A stretch of DNA of 64,000 bases from Mucilaginibacter pineti (GTDB taxonomy: Bacteria > Bacteroidota > Bacteroidia > Sphingobacteriales > Sphingobacteriaceae), in assembly GCF_900101875.1 (NCBI RefSeq), contig NZ_FNAI01000001.1, positions 806,001 to 870,000 on the forward strand. The letters are read 5' to 3'. The position numbers and the translations under genes are program-made. Below, piece after piece: positions 16,992-27,055 of the stretch; position 1 is the first letter of the stretch, and each line of letters opens with the position of its first letter. Below the pieces are notes generated by a model. That model was not told the origin of the DNA. It saw nothing but the letters and a program-made list of their open reading frames with translations, and did not search any database.

Positions 16992-18406
16992 GCCTCCCCT
17001 TTTCATTTATTATTATTACGTATAATGAAGAGCAACACCTGCCGCGCCTGCTTAAATCGATAGAAGAATTAAACGCCCCCCTTTTTGTGCTCGACTCTGG
17101 CAGCACGGATGCTACTTTAGCCATTGCAGATAAAGCTGGTGCAGTTACCCTGCACCACCCCTTCGAAAACCATCCAAAACAATGGAATTTTGCGCTTAAC
17201 AATTTCGACATAAAGACGCCCTGGGTAATTTGTCTTGACGCCGACCAAATAGTTACACCAGAGTTAAAAGAGCAGCTTATTACCTTTCGCAACGAGGATT
17301 ACCAAAATATTGATAGTATTTATTTCAACCGTAAGAATTTTTTTAAAGGCAGGTGGATAAAACATGGCGGTTATTATCCCATATATCTGCTTAAAATGTT
17401 TCGATACGGGAAGGGGCATTCAGATCTTAATGAAAATATGGATCATCGGTTCATTATCTCCGGTAAAAGCATTATTTGGAAAAATGGCCATATCCTTGAA
17501 GAAAATTTAAAAGAAAACAACATTAGTTTTTGGATAGATAAACATAACCGTTACAGCGATCTGGTTGCTCATGAAGAAGTGGAGCGTATGCAGAATATAA
17601 GGCAGCAGGTTACCAAACCGTCGTTGTTCGGCTCGCCAGATCAGCGTACGGCGTGGTTAAAGCAAATTTGGTGGAAGTTACCGCGGTACGTTAGGCCCAC
17701 TATCTATTTCCTTTTCCGCGTTATATTTCAAAGAGGCATACTTGATGGTCGTACGGGGGTAATATTTCACTTTTTGCAGGGTTTTTGGTTCAGGCTGATA
17801 GTTGACATTAAAATAGATGAAATTCTAAATGCGCAGAGAAAATCAAAAGAAACCGATACAAAGCAACCTTCACCAATCGTATTTGCATTTAAATTTGTGA
17901 TCCTGTTTGTGATTTTTTATTATTTCAACATTCTATTTTTCGGCATTACCACTCCGGGGGGCAATCATTACAGTCCCTTTTTAGCCAATCATTTTAATTA
18001 CATTGAATGGCTACGTTATTTTTTACTAACAAGTAGTAAGCAGGTATTAACATGGATGGGCTTTACCGCTATAAATAACCAAACCGACTTATTAGTTGCC
18101 GGTCGAGGAGGCATTAGAGTAATATACTCATGTCTGGGGTTAGGACTCATCAGTTTCTTCTCGGCATTTGTACTTGCCTATCCACGAAAACTGAATAAAA
18201 AAATAACATTTTTGGTAGGAGGTATTTTAAGTATCGAGTTGTTAAATATCCTGCGTTTTATTTTGCTGACCTTGTTTTGGAACAAGCGCGCCGGCAGAAT
18301 TATAGATCACCATACCATTTTCAACATAACACTGTACATCATGATAATGGTAAGCCTGTACTTTTGGGTAAAAAACGACGATAAAATAAGCAACCAACAT
18401 GCTTAA
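16988..18406 (+). CDS. Fusion of a GT2 glycosyltransferase and an exosortase-family membrane domain
   Basis: A 472-residue fusion protein. Residues 1 to about 240 are a GT2 domain of the WaaE/KdtX type (FSFIIITYNEEQHLPRLLKS, FVLDSGSTDAT, VICLDADQ). After a linker near 275-290, the C-terminal part has about six membrane helices with the exosortase/archaeosortase triad: Cys382 in IYSCLGLG, Arg423 in LLNILRFILL, and His441/442 in IIDHHTIFN. Start is a TTG overlapping the methyltransferase stop; no ATG lies nearby upstream in frame. Exosortases cut and attach proteins with PEP-CTERM-like tails and are often encoded in exopolysaccharide loci. I recall an 'XrtY' group in Bacteroidota; membership is not tested. 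Confidence 0.82.
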   Translation: MSLPFSFIIITYNEEQHLPRLLKSIEELNAPLFVLDSGSTDATLAIADKAGAVTLHHPFENHPKQWNFALNNFDIKTPWVICLDADQIVTPELKEQLITFRNEDYQNIDSIYFNRKNFFKGRWIKHGGYYPIYLLKMFRYGKGHSDLNENMDHRFIISGKSIIWKNGHILEENLKENNISFWIDKHNRYSDLVAHEEVERMQNIRQQVTKPSLFGSPDQRTAWLKQIWWKLPRYVRPTIYFLFRVIFQRGILDGRTGVIFHFLQGFWFRLIVDIKIDEILNAQRKSKETDTKQPSPIVFAFKFVILFVIFYYFNILFFGITTPGGNHYSPFLANHFNYIEWLRYFLLTSSKQVLTWMGFTAINNQTDLLVAGRGGIRVIYSCLGLGLISFFSAFVLAYPRKLNKKITFLVGGILSIELLNILRFILLTLFWNKRAGRIIDHHTIFNITLYIMIMVSLYFWVKNDDKISNQHA

Positions 18407-18950
18407 AACCAATTTATCCACCTACAATAATTATCCATTTCACCCGGGTGGCAATGCGTTAAAAAGGCTTTTATGGTTTTATATAAACGCAGTTTTTTTT
18501 AAAACAAGTCTTATCCCGGTCACTGGCTTTAAAGTATTTCTATTACGTCTTTTTGGAGCCAAAATAGGCAAGAACGTTACCATAAAACCATGCGTAAATA
18601 TCAAATATCCATGGTTTTTAACTATTGGCGACGAAACCTGGATAGGCGAAAACGTTTGGATAGATAATTTAGTAATAACAACCATTGGCGCAAACTGCTG
18701 CCTTTCGCAAGGAGCTATATTACTAACAGGCAGCCATAATTACAAGAAAACGTCTTTTGATTTGATAACTATTGCAATAACGCTTGAAGAAGGCGTATGG
18801 ATAGGTGCCGGGGCCATTGTTAATCTCGGGATAACAGCTGCAAGTCACTCGGTATTAACAAGTGGTTCAATTGCCACTGTTAATTTAGAGGCTTACAGTA
18901 TTTATCAGGGAAACCCGGCAGTTAAAATAAGGAAACGTGTTATAAGCTAA
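18399..18950 (+). CDS. WcaF-like hexapeptide-repeat acetyltransferase
   Basis: A 183-residue left-handed beta-helix acyltransferase. Hexapeptide repeats are visible at GAKIGKNVTIKPCVNIKYP, GDETWIGENVWIDNLV, and GVWIGAGAIVNLGITAAS. The C-terminal IYQGNPAVKIRKR motif is typical of colanic-acid-type WcaF enzymes. It overlaps the GT2-exosortase gene by eight bases and probably O-acetylates a sugar of the polymer in the cytoplasm. Confidence 0.87.
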   Translation: MLKTNLSTYNNYPFHPGGNALKRLLWFYINAVFFKTSLIPVTGFKVFLLRLFGAKIGKNVTIKPCVNIKYPWFLTIGDETWIGENVWIDNLVITTIGANCCLSQGAILLTGSHNYKKTSFDLITIAITLEEGVWIGAGAIVNLGITAASHSVLTSGSIATVNLEAYSIYQGNPAVKIRKRVIS

Positions 18951-18951
18951 A

Positions 18952-20292
18952 ATGGCAACAACCCAAGCCACAAATATCCACCAAACTTTCACCTCCAAAA
19001 AACGGTTTGAAGTTACCTTTTTCTCCATAGTTATTTTTTTGCTTTTGCCTAACCTTTTAACCCCCTTGAGGTTAAATACGGATAGCATCAGGTATCTTAA
19101 AATTGTTGAATACCTCGCTGGCAACCTCGATAAAAACAGTGATGCAGTACATGACTTTTTGCCGCATGGCTATCCACAATTTTTATTAACGCTAGGCAAG
19201 CTTCAACTATTAGGCCCCTTAACCATCACTTTTGTAAATATTACATCTATACTGTTGGCATGTTACCTGCTGACGATAATTTTAGAAATAGAAAACAGGC
19301 TGATTTTTATAGGTTTAGTAATGATATCATTCATTAATGTAAAGCAATTTACACTGCCTATAGCAGATCAGCTTTTCACCTTACTCTTTTTAGCAGGCAT
19401 TTACTTGTGGACGCAGGCTTTCAAAAAACAGTGGCTTTATATGATTCCCGCATTGGCAGTAACCTTACTAAGTTTGTATGTGCGTACGGCAGGTATAGCA
19501 CTTGTTATTGGGGTGTTACTGTATTTAATTTATTCAAATAAATACAAGCTGCTTAACAACAAAAAGCTATTAATTATACCATTAGTATTGATTGTTATTG
19601 GCTTTGGTGCTTTCATTTTCAACCTTCACTTTATTGAAAAAAAGGTAGCGTACATCGCCCAGTTAAACCTGGGGCTTATGATACACCAGCCGGCATCGAT
19701 ACTTGGGCGCCTTGCAATCCATTTTAAGGAACTTGGCGAAATATTGATCAACATACCTCACAGTAAATTATCATCAATAGTAAACCCGGCTATCGCCGGC
19801 TACCTGTTGATTATTGCGGGCATACTATTGTGCCTCATTTTTTATAAGGCTATTATTAAGCTGCAACTATTTAATACCCTGTCATTTTGGGTATTTATGG
19901 TTTACTTAATGATGATTTTTCTCTGGCCTTTTTATGACGCCCGCTTTTTAACTCCTATTGTACCAGTGTTGGTATATTCGCTATTTTATTATTTCACAGT
20001 GATGTTTAAACCCCGATATATCAGATACGGATATGCATTAATGTTCTTGCTATTGGGTTTCGTTAGCCTTGCTTATTCCGACGCGCTATCGGTAAGTAAC
20101 TCATTCTTTTTAAAACATTATGGTTTCGATCCTTCTTTAACAGATAAGTATAGAATACATTTTAACAACCAGGAGAAAAACATGGTTAACTCTCAGCAAT
20201 ATGATATCCATAATAACGACATTCTGTTTTTATTGGAGAAATACGATCGCAAGCCATTGATAATAAAAGCAGACATACATGCAGAAAACTAA
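18952..20292 (+). CDS. Polytopic membrane protein, GT-C- or Wzy-like
   Basis: A 446-residue protein with roughly ten or more hydrophobic helices. The segment LRLNTDSIRYLKIVEYLAG just after the first helix resembles the acidic first loop of GT-C glycosyltransferases (GT39/ArnT type), but the family is not certain; a Wzy-like polymerase is an alternative. It begins one base after the acetyltransferase stop and overlaps the next gene by 14 bases, so it is part of the operon. It is likely to act on lipid-linked sugars at the periplasmic face. Confidence 0.6.
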   Translation: MATTQATNIHQTFTSKKRFEVTFFSIVIFLLLPNLLTPLRLNTDSIRYLKIVEYLAGNLDKNSDAVHDFLPHGYPQFLLTLGKLQLLGPLTITFVNITSILLACYLLTIILEIENRLIFIGLVMISFINVKQFTLPIADQLFTLLFLAGIYLWTQAFKKQWLYMIPALAVTLLSLYVRTAGIALVIGVLLYLIYSNKYKLLNNKKLLIIPLVLIVIGFGAFIFNLHFIEKKVAYIAQLNLGLMIHQPASILGRLAIHFKELGEILINIPHSKLSSIVNPAIAGYLLIIAGILLCLIFYKAIIKLQLFNTLSFWVFMVYLMMIFLWPFYDARFLTPIVPVLVYSLFYYFTVMFKPRYIRYGYALMFLLLGFVSLAYSDALSVSNSFFLKHYGFDPSLTDKYRIHFNNQEKNMVNSQQYDIHNNDILFLLEKYDRKPLIIKADIHAEN

Positions 20293-21847
20293 AGTTCATT
20301 ACCTGATACTCGCCGCTATCGGCTTTGTGGTAATTGTAATGGGCATTTTGATATTTGTTGCACCAACTTCCATATTTCCCGATCCTGCCTGGGGTTTTCA
20401 GGTATTGCAAAAAATGCAAATGGGAGGTGGTTTTAATATAGCCACCAAACCTAACTCAGCCGATATAAGTAAAAACTCTTCGGAGTTTTTGAGCTGGTGG
20501 TCGCCGGGACAATATTTGATTCCTTATTTTTTCAAAACGATGTTGGGGATCGATACGGGTAAAGCCGCAGCAATTACCACTTTATTATGCTCGTTATCTG
20601 GATTGATTGGTTTATACGCCTTTTTAAAAAAAGTTGGCTTTACGCCATTGCTTAGTGCTATAAGCATTGCCATAATTGCAAGCCAACATGCTTTTGTAGT
20701 GCCTTACATTTTTTATAATGGCGGCGAGGTTTTGCTTTTCGGCTTCGCCGGATGGTTTTTATACGGATGCGCAAGTATTGATAAAACAGGATGGAAGCTG
20801 GCTTTATTCCTGTTATTTTCTGGCTGGATAGGCTTCTTTTGCAAATCGTCGTTTTTATGGGTGTATGGAGCAGGGTGTTTATACTTATGGCTGCAATTAT
20901 CAATAGGCCGCCAAAGCTTTTGGACATGGATAAAAAACGGGATCTGGATAGCTATTCCGGCAATCTTATCACTAGGTGCTATCTATAAATTTTATCTTTC
21001 AAAAGGGGCCAATCCGGCCTCCAATTCTTTAGGAATAAAGCTTAGTTGGGAAACCTTTAGCTTTCCATTGGCCTCGCCCCTGCTGGCTGGTTTTTCAATT
21101 GATGATATTTTTAACGGATTGGTGTATCACAACAATGCACCTATTTTAAATGCCACTGCATCATTAATATTATTGTTGTTAACTGCTTTGTTAAGCATAG
21201 TTTTAATGGTTTATATTGTGCGCATTGTTCCTAATAAAAAATACACTTTGTTGGTTGTAGTTTTTTACGCTATCTCGGTATTATTTTTCGGTTACAGTTT
21301 TTTTCGCCAGGCCGATATATCCTACGAGGCAAGGCATTTCAGGATTATCGGTCTACTGATAACTCCCGGGCTTGTTTACCTGGCAAGCCGCTGGAAACGA
21401 ACTTACAAGATTGTCCTTGCTATTACTTGCATTATAATAGCCTTTTTTAGCTTCCTGTATTTTGCTCCAAGCTATCATCAAAACAGAACGGTAAATGCGC
21501 ACGGCACATCGGGTCTGGCTCAAATGTTTGCCGACCAACAGTCATTGAATCATATTATTGATCTGGATAAGAAAAACACCAAGGCCATCTTTGTATTCAT
21601 TAGTCCTGATCTTGGCCTGGAGATAAACCACAACAGGTACATTATTTTAGACCCAAACGAATACAATGACCCTGAACTTAATACTGATGATTATTCACAT
21701 TGGGGGCATGCGGGCCCGTTATATATCATGCTACCTGTAAGCTACATCGGATCAAAATTTAATATAATACGTAAATGCTTCCCTGGCTACAAAAAGTTCA
21801 GCGCGCAAATGTTGAGTAAGAAATACGTATTGTATTCGGCCCAATAA
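20279..21847 (+). CDS. Polytopic membrane protein, GT-C-like, last gene of the exopolysaccharide operon
   Basis: A 522-residue protein with about ten to twelve hydrophobic helices and a soluble tail. The first periplasmic segment has the acidic DPAWGFQVLQKMQMGGG, comparable to GT-C enzymes, followed by SWWSPGQYLIPYFFK. The layout resembles the preceding 446-residue protein, so the two may be a functional pair. Candidate roles are polymerase, or transfer of a lipid-linked sugar. I cannot assign a family with confidence. Confidence 0.6.
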   Translation: MQKTKVHYLILAAIGFVVIVMGILIFVAPTSIFPDPAWGFQVLQKMQMGGGFNIATKPNSADISKNSSEFLSWWSPGQYLIPYFFKTMLGIDTGKAAAITTLLCSLSGLIGLYAFLKKVGFTPLLSAISIAIIASQHAFVVPYIFYNGGEVLLFGFAGWFLYGCASIDKTGWKLALFLLFSGWIGFFCKSSFLWVYGAGCLYLWLQLSIGRQSFWTWIKNGIWIAIPAILSLGAIYKFYLSKGANPASNSLGIKLSWETFSFPLASPLLAGFSIDDIFNGLVYHNNAPILNATASLILLLLTALLSIVLMVYIVRIVPNKKYTLLVVVFYAISVLFFGYSFFRQADISYEARHFRIIGLLITPGLVYLASRWKRTYKIVLAITCIIIAFFSFLYFAPSYHQNRTVNAHGTSGLAQMFADQQSLNHIIDLDKKNTKAIFVFISPDLGLEINHNRYIILDPNEYNDPELNTDDYSHWGHAGPLYIMLPVSYIGSKFNIIRKCFPGYKKFSAQMLSKKYVLYSAQ

Positions 21848-21891
21848 TATATTCCAACCACTTTTTTTATTGCCAATTGATATTCCGGATA

Positions 21892-24684
21892 TTAATTCCC
21901 TCTGAAATCAAACCACAAAGTCCTCTTTACTGGGGCGTTCATAGGCACATTCTTCTGACTTTGCGGCCCCATCGCCTTTGCAGGCTGAAACTTGGTGCCA
22001 ATGGCGTTTATCTCATCTAAAAAGCCAATGCTCCCGTCCGGGAACGCTGGCTCAACATTATTTTCCTTCAATGCGTCCTTCTCCCTCGCCGGATGCAACA
22101 TTTGCAGGTACATGTTTTTATTGTTTGTATAAACTGTAAATGGTAATTCCTTATTTTCAATGATTACCCAGTTAACTTCGGCATGATAGCCTTTAAACTC
22201 GGGATAGCCGTAAGTTTCGCCGGTAATGGCATTATTATAAGCCTTATACCATACACCGAATTTTTGCCCGCGTAAACGGTTCTTCCAAACCCGGTAAGGA
22301 CCGCGCCCCAACCATTTCATACCTGTTATCTTTTCCTCGGGATAATTAAAGGTAATGCCCCTAAAATCGGCTTCACCGGGTTGCAGGTAAGTATACTCCA
22401 GTTTAGCTGCCTGCCCAGATACAAAGGTCCATTTTACATGTAACGATGCATCGCCCTGGTAATCGGCCTCTACCACATATTTAGCGCCATCCGCTTTATA
22501 AGTAAAGCTTTTCAACGGGGCTTCAACACCGGCAAGTACCGGGCCTCCCGATAAAGAGATCACCTTTTTTTGGTTAACTACTTTTTCAATATACCCGGTA
22601 CCCTTATTAAAATAATAACTTATGCCATCACATTTAACAACCAACGTGTTAGCTGTAGCATTGCCCGCTAAATGACTTACGAGCAAAGTTTTTGGTACGT
22701 TAATAATAGTCGCCGGTAGTTTGATGGCCCAGCTCCAGGTAAACAACTCTTCGTTATGCGGGCCATAAGCGGTTAAATAGAGTGCATCATTTTTTGCCCA
22801 TGTTGCAGGCAAGTGTAAATTTAATAAGCCTTTTTCTCCGGGAACCAGCTCCAGCGGTAAAGGAGCGCCCGTAGCTATTATGTTAGCCTGCGTGCTTTTA
22901 TTTTGTGCCGACGGAAATTTAACCAACTGCCACTTAAACCTGCACTGACTTAGTTTGGTAAAATTGTACCTGTTCTCCACTTGTATCTTACCGTCAAAGG
23001 TTTTATCAATAGGCTGGGGATTGATGTACACCGGCGACCAGATTTCTTTTATCGTATAAAAACTCGCTTCCTTTTCGCGGTGCGGACCAACAATACCATC
23101 GGGTGCGTGGTTACCATCGCTGTCGTAAATGTTATTTTTATCGGTACGGATCACTGCTTCATCTAAAAATGCCCAAATGAAACCACCCGCTCCGTGTGGA
23201 TGCTTTACCATCAGGCTCCAAAAATCATCGAGCCCTGCTCCTGCTCCACCATCATACAACCCGTGCATAAACTCAGTTGGGAAGTACACATCGTTATCAG
23301 TAGCAACTGACTTTAGTATAGCATTATAATCGGGATAGTGTTGTGTGTTAGTCCCGTTAAACCGTTCCCAGGGATGAATCACAGTGCGCTTTTGAGGGTC
23401 ATATAAAGCGTAATCACCGTCAAGCGCCCTGTTAAAGCCACCTTCATTCCCATTATCCCAAAATATAATTGAGGGATGGTTTACATCGCGCACAACCAGT
23501 TCCTTTACCAGTTTACGACCGACTACTGTATCATATTTAGCCTGCCAGCCGGTTAGCTCATCAAGTACGTATAAACCAAGTGAATCGCAAACAGCCAGAA
23601 AATCCTGATCGGGCGGATAGTGTGACATACGCACTGCATTATTATTCATCTGCTTCATCAAACTAACATCCATTAACTGTATATTATGACTTAATGTGCG
23701 CCCCGTTTCCGGCCAAAAACTATGTCGGTTAGTACCCTTTAAAATAATTTTAACACCGTTTACATAAAAGCCGTCATTTTTACGCAGTTCAACGGTGCGG
23801 AAACCGAACTTCTGCTTGATGCTATGAATGATCGCCTGTTTATCCCGTATAGTAACAACAACCTGGTATAAATTCGGGAACTCCGCACTCCACAGCAAAG
23901 GGTCATTAAAATTACTTTTCAACTCAAGATGGTCTTTTGTGTTATTGGCCACTACTGAGAATGATTTACCTACATTTTCACCATTTAGTTTTTGAACCTG
24001 CGCGTCTACAGTTTCATCTCCGCGAAGGTTTGATGCGTAAACATCCATTTGAAACGAGCCATCAGCTTTTGCATTAATAGCTACCCTGTCGATAAATACA
24101 TCGGGAACAACTTCCAGGTAAACCGGCCTATATATACCGCCGAAGATCCAGAAGTCGCTGTTCCTCCGCTCGGCATCATTTACAGATGCGTTTGCCGACG
24201 TTTTATCAACGGTAACTTCCAGTAAGTTTTGAGCGTTGTATTTAAGCAGGTCGGTAATATCATACTTAAAGCGATAAAAACTCCCCTGATGTATGGGCCC
24301 GGCCTGCTTGCCGTTGATAAGCACTTTAGTATCGGTCATGGAGCCTTCAAAAACTATAAATACCTTTTTGCCTTTCCAGCTCTCTGCAAAAAATTCATGA
24401 CGATACAATCCCTGCTCATTTGCCTTTACTTTATCATGCCCGTAATTATAGGTACCAAAGCCTTGCTGCTCCCAGTTTGAGGGAACGGCTATTTTAGTCC
24501 ATTTGCCGCTTTGCCTGCCTTCCGAGCAATAAAAATCCCATTGCACGGTATGATCCTTATCCGTACCTGACAGATATTTATATTGTGTTTCCTGGGCACC
24601 GGATGGCAAACAAAATACCATCGTAAACAGGAAAAATAATTGTATGCAGGAAATGATCTTGATAAAAGGATTGGTTTGTTTCAT
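21892..24684 (-). CDS. Beta-galactosidase-like glycoside hydrolase family 2
   Basis: A 930-residue secreted enzyme with a signal peptide ending near residue 30 (LFTMVFCLPSGAQ). GH2 order is visible: sugar-binding domain, immunoglobulin-like domain, TIM barrel with acid/base Glu at about 414 (DNGNEGGF) and nucleophile Glu at about 471 (FPTEFMHG), then a C-terminal small-chain beta-sandwich domain (MKWLGRGPYRVWKNR). It probably removes beta-linked galactose or a related sugar from glycans in the periplasm. It converges on the exopolysaccharide operon and is divergent from the sugar dehydrogenase. Confidence 0.9.
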   Translation of the reverse strand: MKQTNPFIKIISCIQLFFLFTMVFCLPSGAQETQYKYLSGTDKDHTVQWDFYCSEGRQSGKWTKIAVPSNWEQQGFGTYNYGHDKVKANEQGLYRHEFFAESWKGKKVFIVFEGSMTDTKVLINGKQAGPIHQGSFYRFKYDITDLLKYNAQNLLEVTVDKTSANASVNDAERRNSDFWIFGGIYRPVYLEVVPDVFIDRVAINAKADGSFQMDVYASNLRGDETVDAQVQKLNGENVGKSFSVVANNTKDHLELKSNFNDPLLWSAEFPNLYQVVVTIRDKQAIIHSIKQKFGFRTVELRKNDGFYVNGVKIILKGTNRHSFWPETGRTLSHNIQLMDVSLMKQMNNNAVRMSHYPPDQDFLAVCDSLGLYVLDELTGWQAKYDTVVGRKLVKELVVRDVNHPSIIFWDNGNEGGFNRALDGDYALYDPQKRTVIHPWERFNGTNTQHYPDYNAILKSVATDNDVYFPTEFMHGLYDGGAGAGLDDFWSLMVKHPHGAGGFIWAFLDEAVIRTDKNNIYDSDGNHAPDGIVGPHREKEASFYTIKEIWSPVYINPQPIDKTFDGKIQVENRYNFTKLSQCRFKWQLVKFPSAQNKSTQANIIATGAPLPLELVPGEKGLLNLHLPATWAKNDALYLTAYGPHNEELFTWSWAIKLPATIINVPKTLLVSHLAGNATANTLVVKCDGISYYFNKGTGYIEKVVNQKKVISLSGGPVLAGVEAPLKSFTYKADGAKYVVEADYQGDASLHVKWTFVSGQAAKLEYTYLQPGEADFRGITFNYPEEKITGMKWLGRGPYRVWKNRLRGQKFGVWYKAYNNAITGETYGYPEFKGYHAEVNWVIIENKELPFTVYTNNKNMYLQMLHPAREKDALKENNVEPAFPDGSIGFLDEINAIGTKFQPAKAMGPQSQKNVPMNAPVKRTLWFDFRGN

Positions 24685-24880
24685 GAGGTTTTAGCACTTA
24701 CGGTTACATAATTAGTACAGACGTACAAATTTGCTTTATTGTTATTTATTTATTGATTAAAATAGGCATATTCGGTTCAAGATTAGCGATTTATTATTTG
24801 AATTTACAGCTATTTAATATGTTTTTTAAATCAAAAACTTACCTTGTAACATTAACCTCCAATAACCAAAAACCAATTAT

Positions 24881-26101
24881 ATGAAAATAAAACTACTGAT
24901 GCTATACTGTTTAGGAGTTGCAGCCATCGCGTTTCCATCCTACATATTTCACCAAACCAAACCTGTTGAAAAAGTTGTTGACCTTGCGCCAATTACTTTA
25001 AAAGCACAACAAATTGCCGAAAACCTACATGCACCAACCGCAGCCGCTTTCCCCGGTAACGGTACCATTTGGGTAACTGAACAAACCGGAAAGATACGCC
25101 TGATAAAAAACGGAAAGCTAAGTGATGCCAGCCTACTTGATTTACATAGCAAGCTTGTTAAAATGAGCGATAGTTATGACGAACGCGGTTTACTGGGGAT
25201 AGCACTGCATCCTAAATTCAGCGTTAACAGAAAGTTTTATGTGTTTTATAGTACGCCGTCGAACGTTCCAAAATCAGATCATACGGGTGTACTGGCCGAA
25301 TATAAGCTGCTGCCTAATTCAGATCAGGCCGATCCAAACAGCGCCCGGATCGTATTAACTATCGAAGAGCCGGAATCAAACCATAACGGTGGATGTATTC
25401 AATTTGGCCCGGATGGTTATTTATACGTTTCATTTGGTGATGGTGGTGGCCAGGGCGATAAACATGGCGAAACCGGTAACGGACAACGATTGGATACCTG
25501 GCTTGGCAAAATACTCCGTATTGATGTAAATGCCGAAACCGGTTTTAAAGTACCTAAAAGTAATCCGTTTGTAGGCAATGCAAACGCAAAACCCGAGATC
25601 TGGGCCTATGGTTTTCGCAACCCCTGGAGGTTTTCATTTGACCGCGCATCAAAACAGCTGTTCGCCGGCGAGGTTGGGCAAGATACTTGGGAAGAAGTCG
25701 ACATTGTTAACAAAGGGGCCAATTACGGCTGGCGCTTAATGGAAGGCACACATTGCTATAACCCTGCTACGGGCTGCGTTATAAAAGGAATTACCATGCC
25801 CATTACAGAGTATAGCCATAAAATAGGCATATCTGTTACAGGAGGCTATGTTTATAATGGCTTGCAAATAGCCGGACTAAAACATAAATACGTATTTGCC
25901 GACTGGACAGGGCCTATCTTTTACCTGCAAAAAGCGGGTGATAAATGGTTAAGAGGAAGGGTAATGCTTCAAAACTACCCGGAGAACTTAAAGATAACTG
26001 CCTTTGGCGAAGATCAATCGGGCGAGATTTATGTATTGACCAACCCGGATACCGGGCCTGGAAATACAAAGGGTGGTTTGTATAAGATCATCAAAAATTA
26101 A
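24881..26101 (+). CDS. PQQ-dependent sugar dehydrogenase (glucose/sorbosone dehydrogenase family)
   Basis: A 406-residue secreted six-bladed beta-propeller of the GSDH family. An N-terminal hydrophobic segment (LLMLYCLGVAAIAFPSYIF) is the export signal or anchor. Family motifs are present: DERGLLGIALHPKF, NHNGGCIQFGPDGYLYVSFGDGGG and WAYGFRNPWRFSFD. Such enzymes oxidise aldoses with PQQ in the periplasm; the natural sugar is unknown and some family members are not dehydrogenases. Monocistronic by spacing. Confidence 0.88.
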   Translation: MKIKLLMLYCLGVAAIAFPSYIFHQTKPVEKVVDLAPITLKAQQIAENLHAPTAAAFPGNGTIWVTEQTGKIRLIKNGKLSDASLLDLHSKLVKMSDSYDERGLLGIALHPKFSVNRKFYVFYSTPSNVPKSDHTGVLAEYKLLPNSDQADPNSARIVLTIEEPESNHNGGCIQFGPDGYLYVSFGDGGGQGDKHGETGNGQRLDTWLGKILRIDVNAETGFKVPKSNPFVGNANAKPEIWAYGFRNPWRFSFDRASKQLFAGEVGQDTWEEVDIVNKGANYGWRLMEGTHCYNPATGCVIKGITMPITEYSHKIGISVTGGYVYNGLQIAGLKHKYVFADWTGPIFYLQKAGDKWLRGRVMLQNYPENLKITAFGEDQSGEIYVLTNPDTGPGNTKGGLYKIIKN

Positions 26102-26162
26102 AAAAGGTAATATCCGGGATTAGAAAAATAGGTAATTTGCGGATAAACGCATTTATCTGACC

Positions 26163-26933
26163 ATGAAAATAGCCACCTATAATGTCAACGGAGTGAACGG
26201 CAGGTTGCCGGTGTTACTCCGTTGGCTGCAAGAAACCCAACCCGATGTAGCCTGTTTACAGGAATTGAAAGCACCCGACGAAAAGTTTCCGGAACAAGCT
26301 ATAAAGGACGCTGGCTACAATGCTATATGGCATGGCCAAAAAAGCTGGAATGGTGTGGCGATACTTGCCCGGGGCGAAATAAAAGAATTAAGACGAGGCT
26401 TGCCCGGCGATCCTGACGATAGCCATAGCCGTTATATTGAAGCATTGGTAAACGATATTGTGATCGGCTGTCTTTATCTCCCAAATGGTAACCCCGCCCC
26501 CGGCCCTAAATTTGATTACAAACTGGCCTGGTTTGAACGTTTAAAACTCCACGCAGCACAATTGCTTACGCATGGATTACCCGTAGTATTAACAGGTGAT
26601 TACAACGTAATGCCAACCGAACTGGATGTTTACAAACCTGAGCGCTGGGTTGAAGATGCCCTCTTTCGGCCTGAAACCCGTGAGGCTTTTAAAACGCTTG
26701 TGGAACAGGGCTGGACAGACGCTATACGCAAGCTGCATCCAAACGAAAAAATTTACACGTTTTATGATTATTTCCGCAATGCCTATGGCAGGGATGCGGG
26801 TTTACGTATAGACCATTTCTTATTAAGTCCGCAACTTGAGGGCAAACTATTAGCCACCGGAGTCGACCGCAATGTACGCGGCTGGGAAAAAACAAGCGAC
26901 CATTGCCCCGTTTGGATCGAACTGAGCGAATAA
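26163..26933 (+). CDS. xth: Exodeoxyribonuclease III
   Basis: A 256-residue exonuclease/endonuclease/phosphatase-fold enzyme for base-excision repair: AP endonuclease and 3'-5' exonuclease. Motifs run in order: YNVNGVNGRLPVLLRWL, CLQELKAPDEKF with the metal-binding Glu, TGDYNVMPTELD with the catalytic Asp-Asn pair, and SDHCPVW at the end. Its length fits ExoIII. It lies 61 bases after the dehydrogenase and has no functional link visible with its neighbours. Confidence 0.94.
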   Translation: MKIATYNVNGVNGRLPVLLRWLQETQPDVACLQELKAPDEKFPEQAIKDAGYNAIWHGQKSWNGVAILARGEIKELRRGLPGDPDDSHSRYIEALVNDIVIGCLYLPNGNPAPGPKFDYKLAWFERLKLHAAQLLTHGLPVVLTGDYNVMPTELDVYKPERWVEDALFRPETREAFKTLVEQGWTDAIRKLHPNEKIYTFYDYFRNAYGRDAGLRIDHFLLSPQLEGKLLATGVDRNVRGWEKTSDHCPVWIELSE

Positions 26934-27055
26934 GTCCTCAAGGGATTGCTACTGATTTGACTTGCTATTTTAGCGTCGGATAATAACGGATCGTTAATCG
27001 TTTAGGCATTTATTAATGATTAACTTTAAAAAAATACGTTCTTATTTAAGAAATC

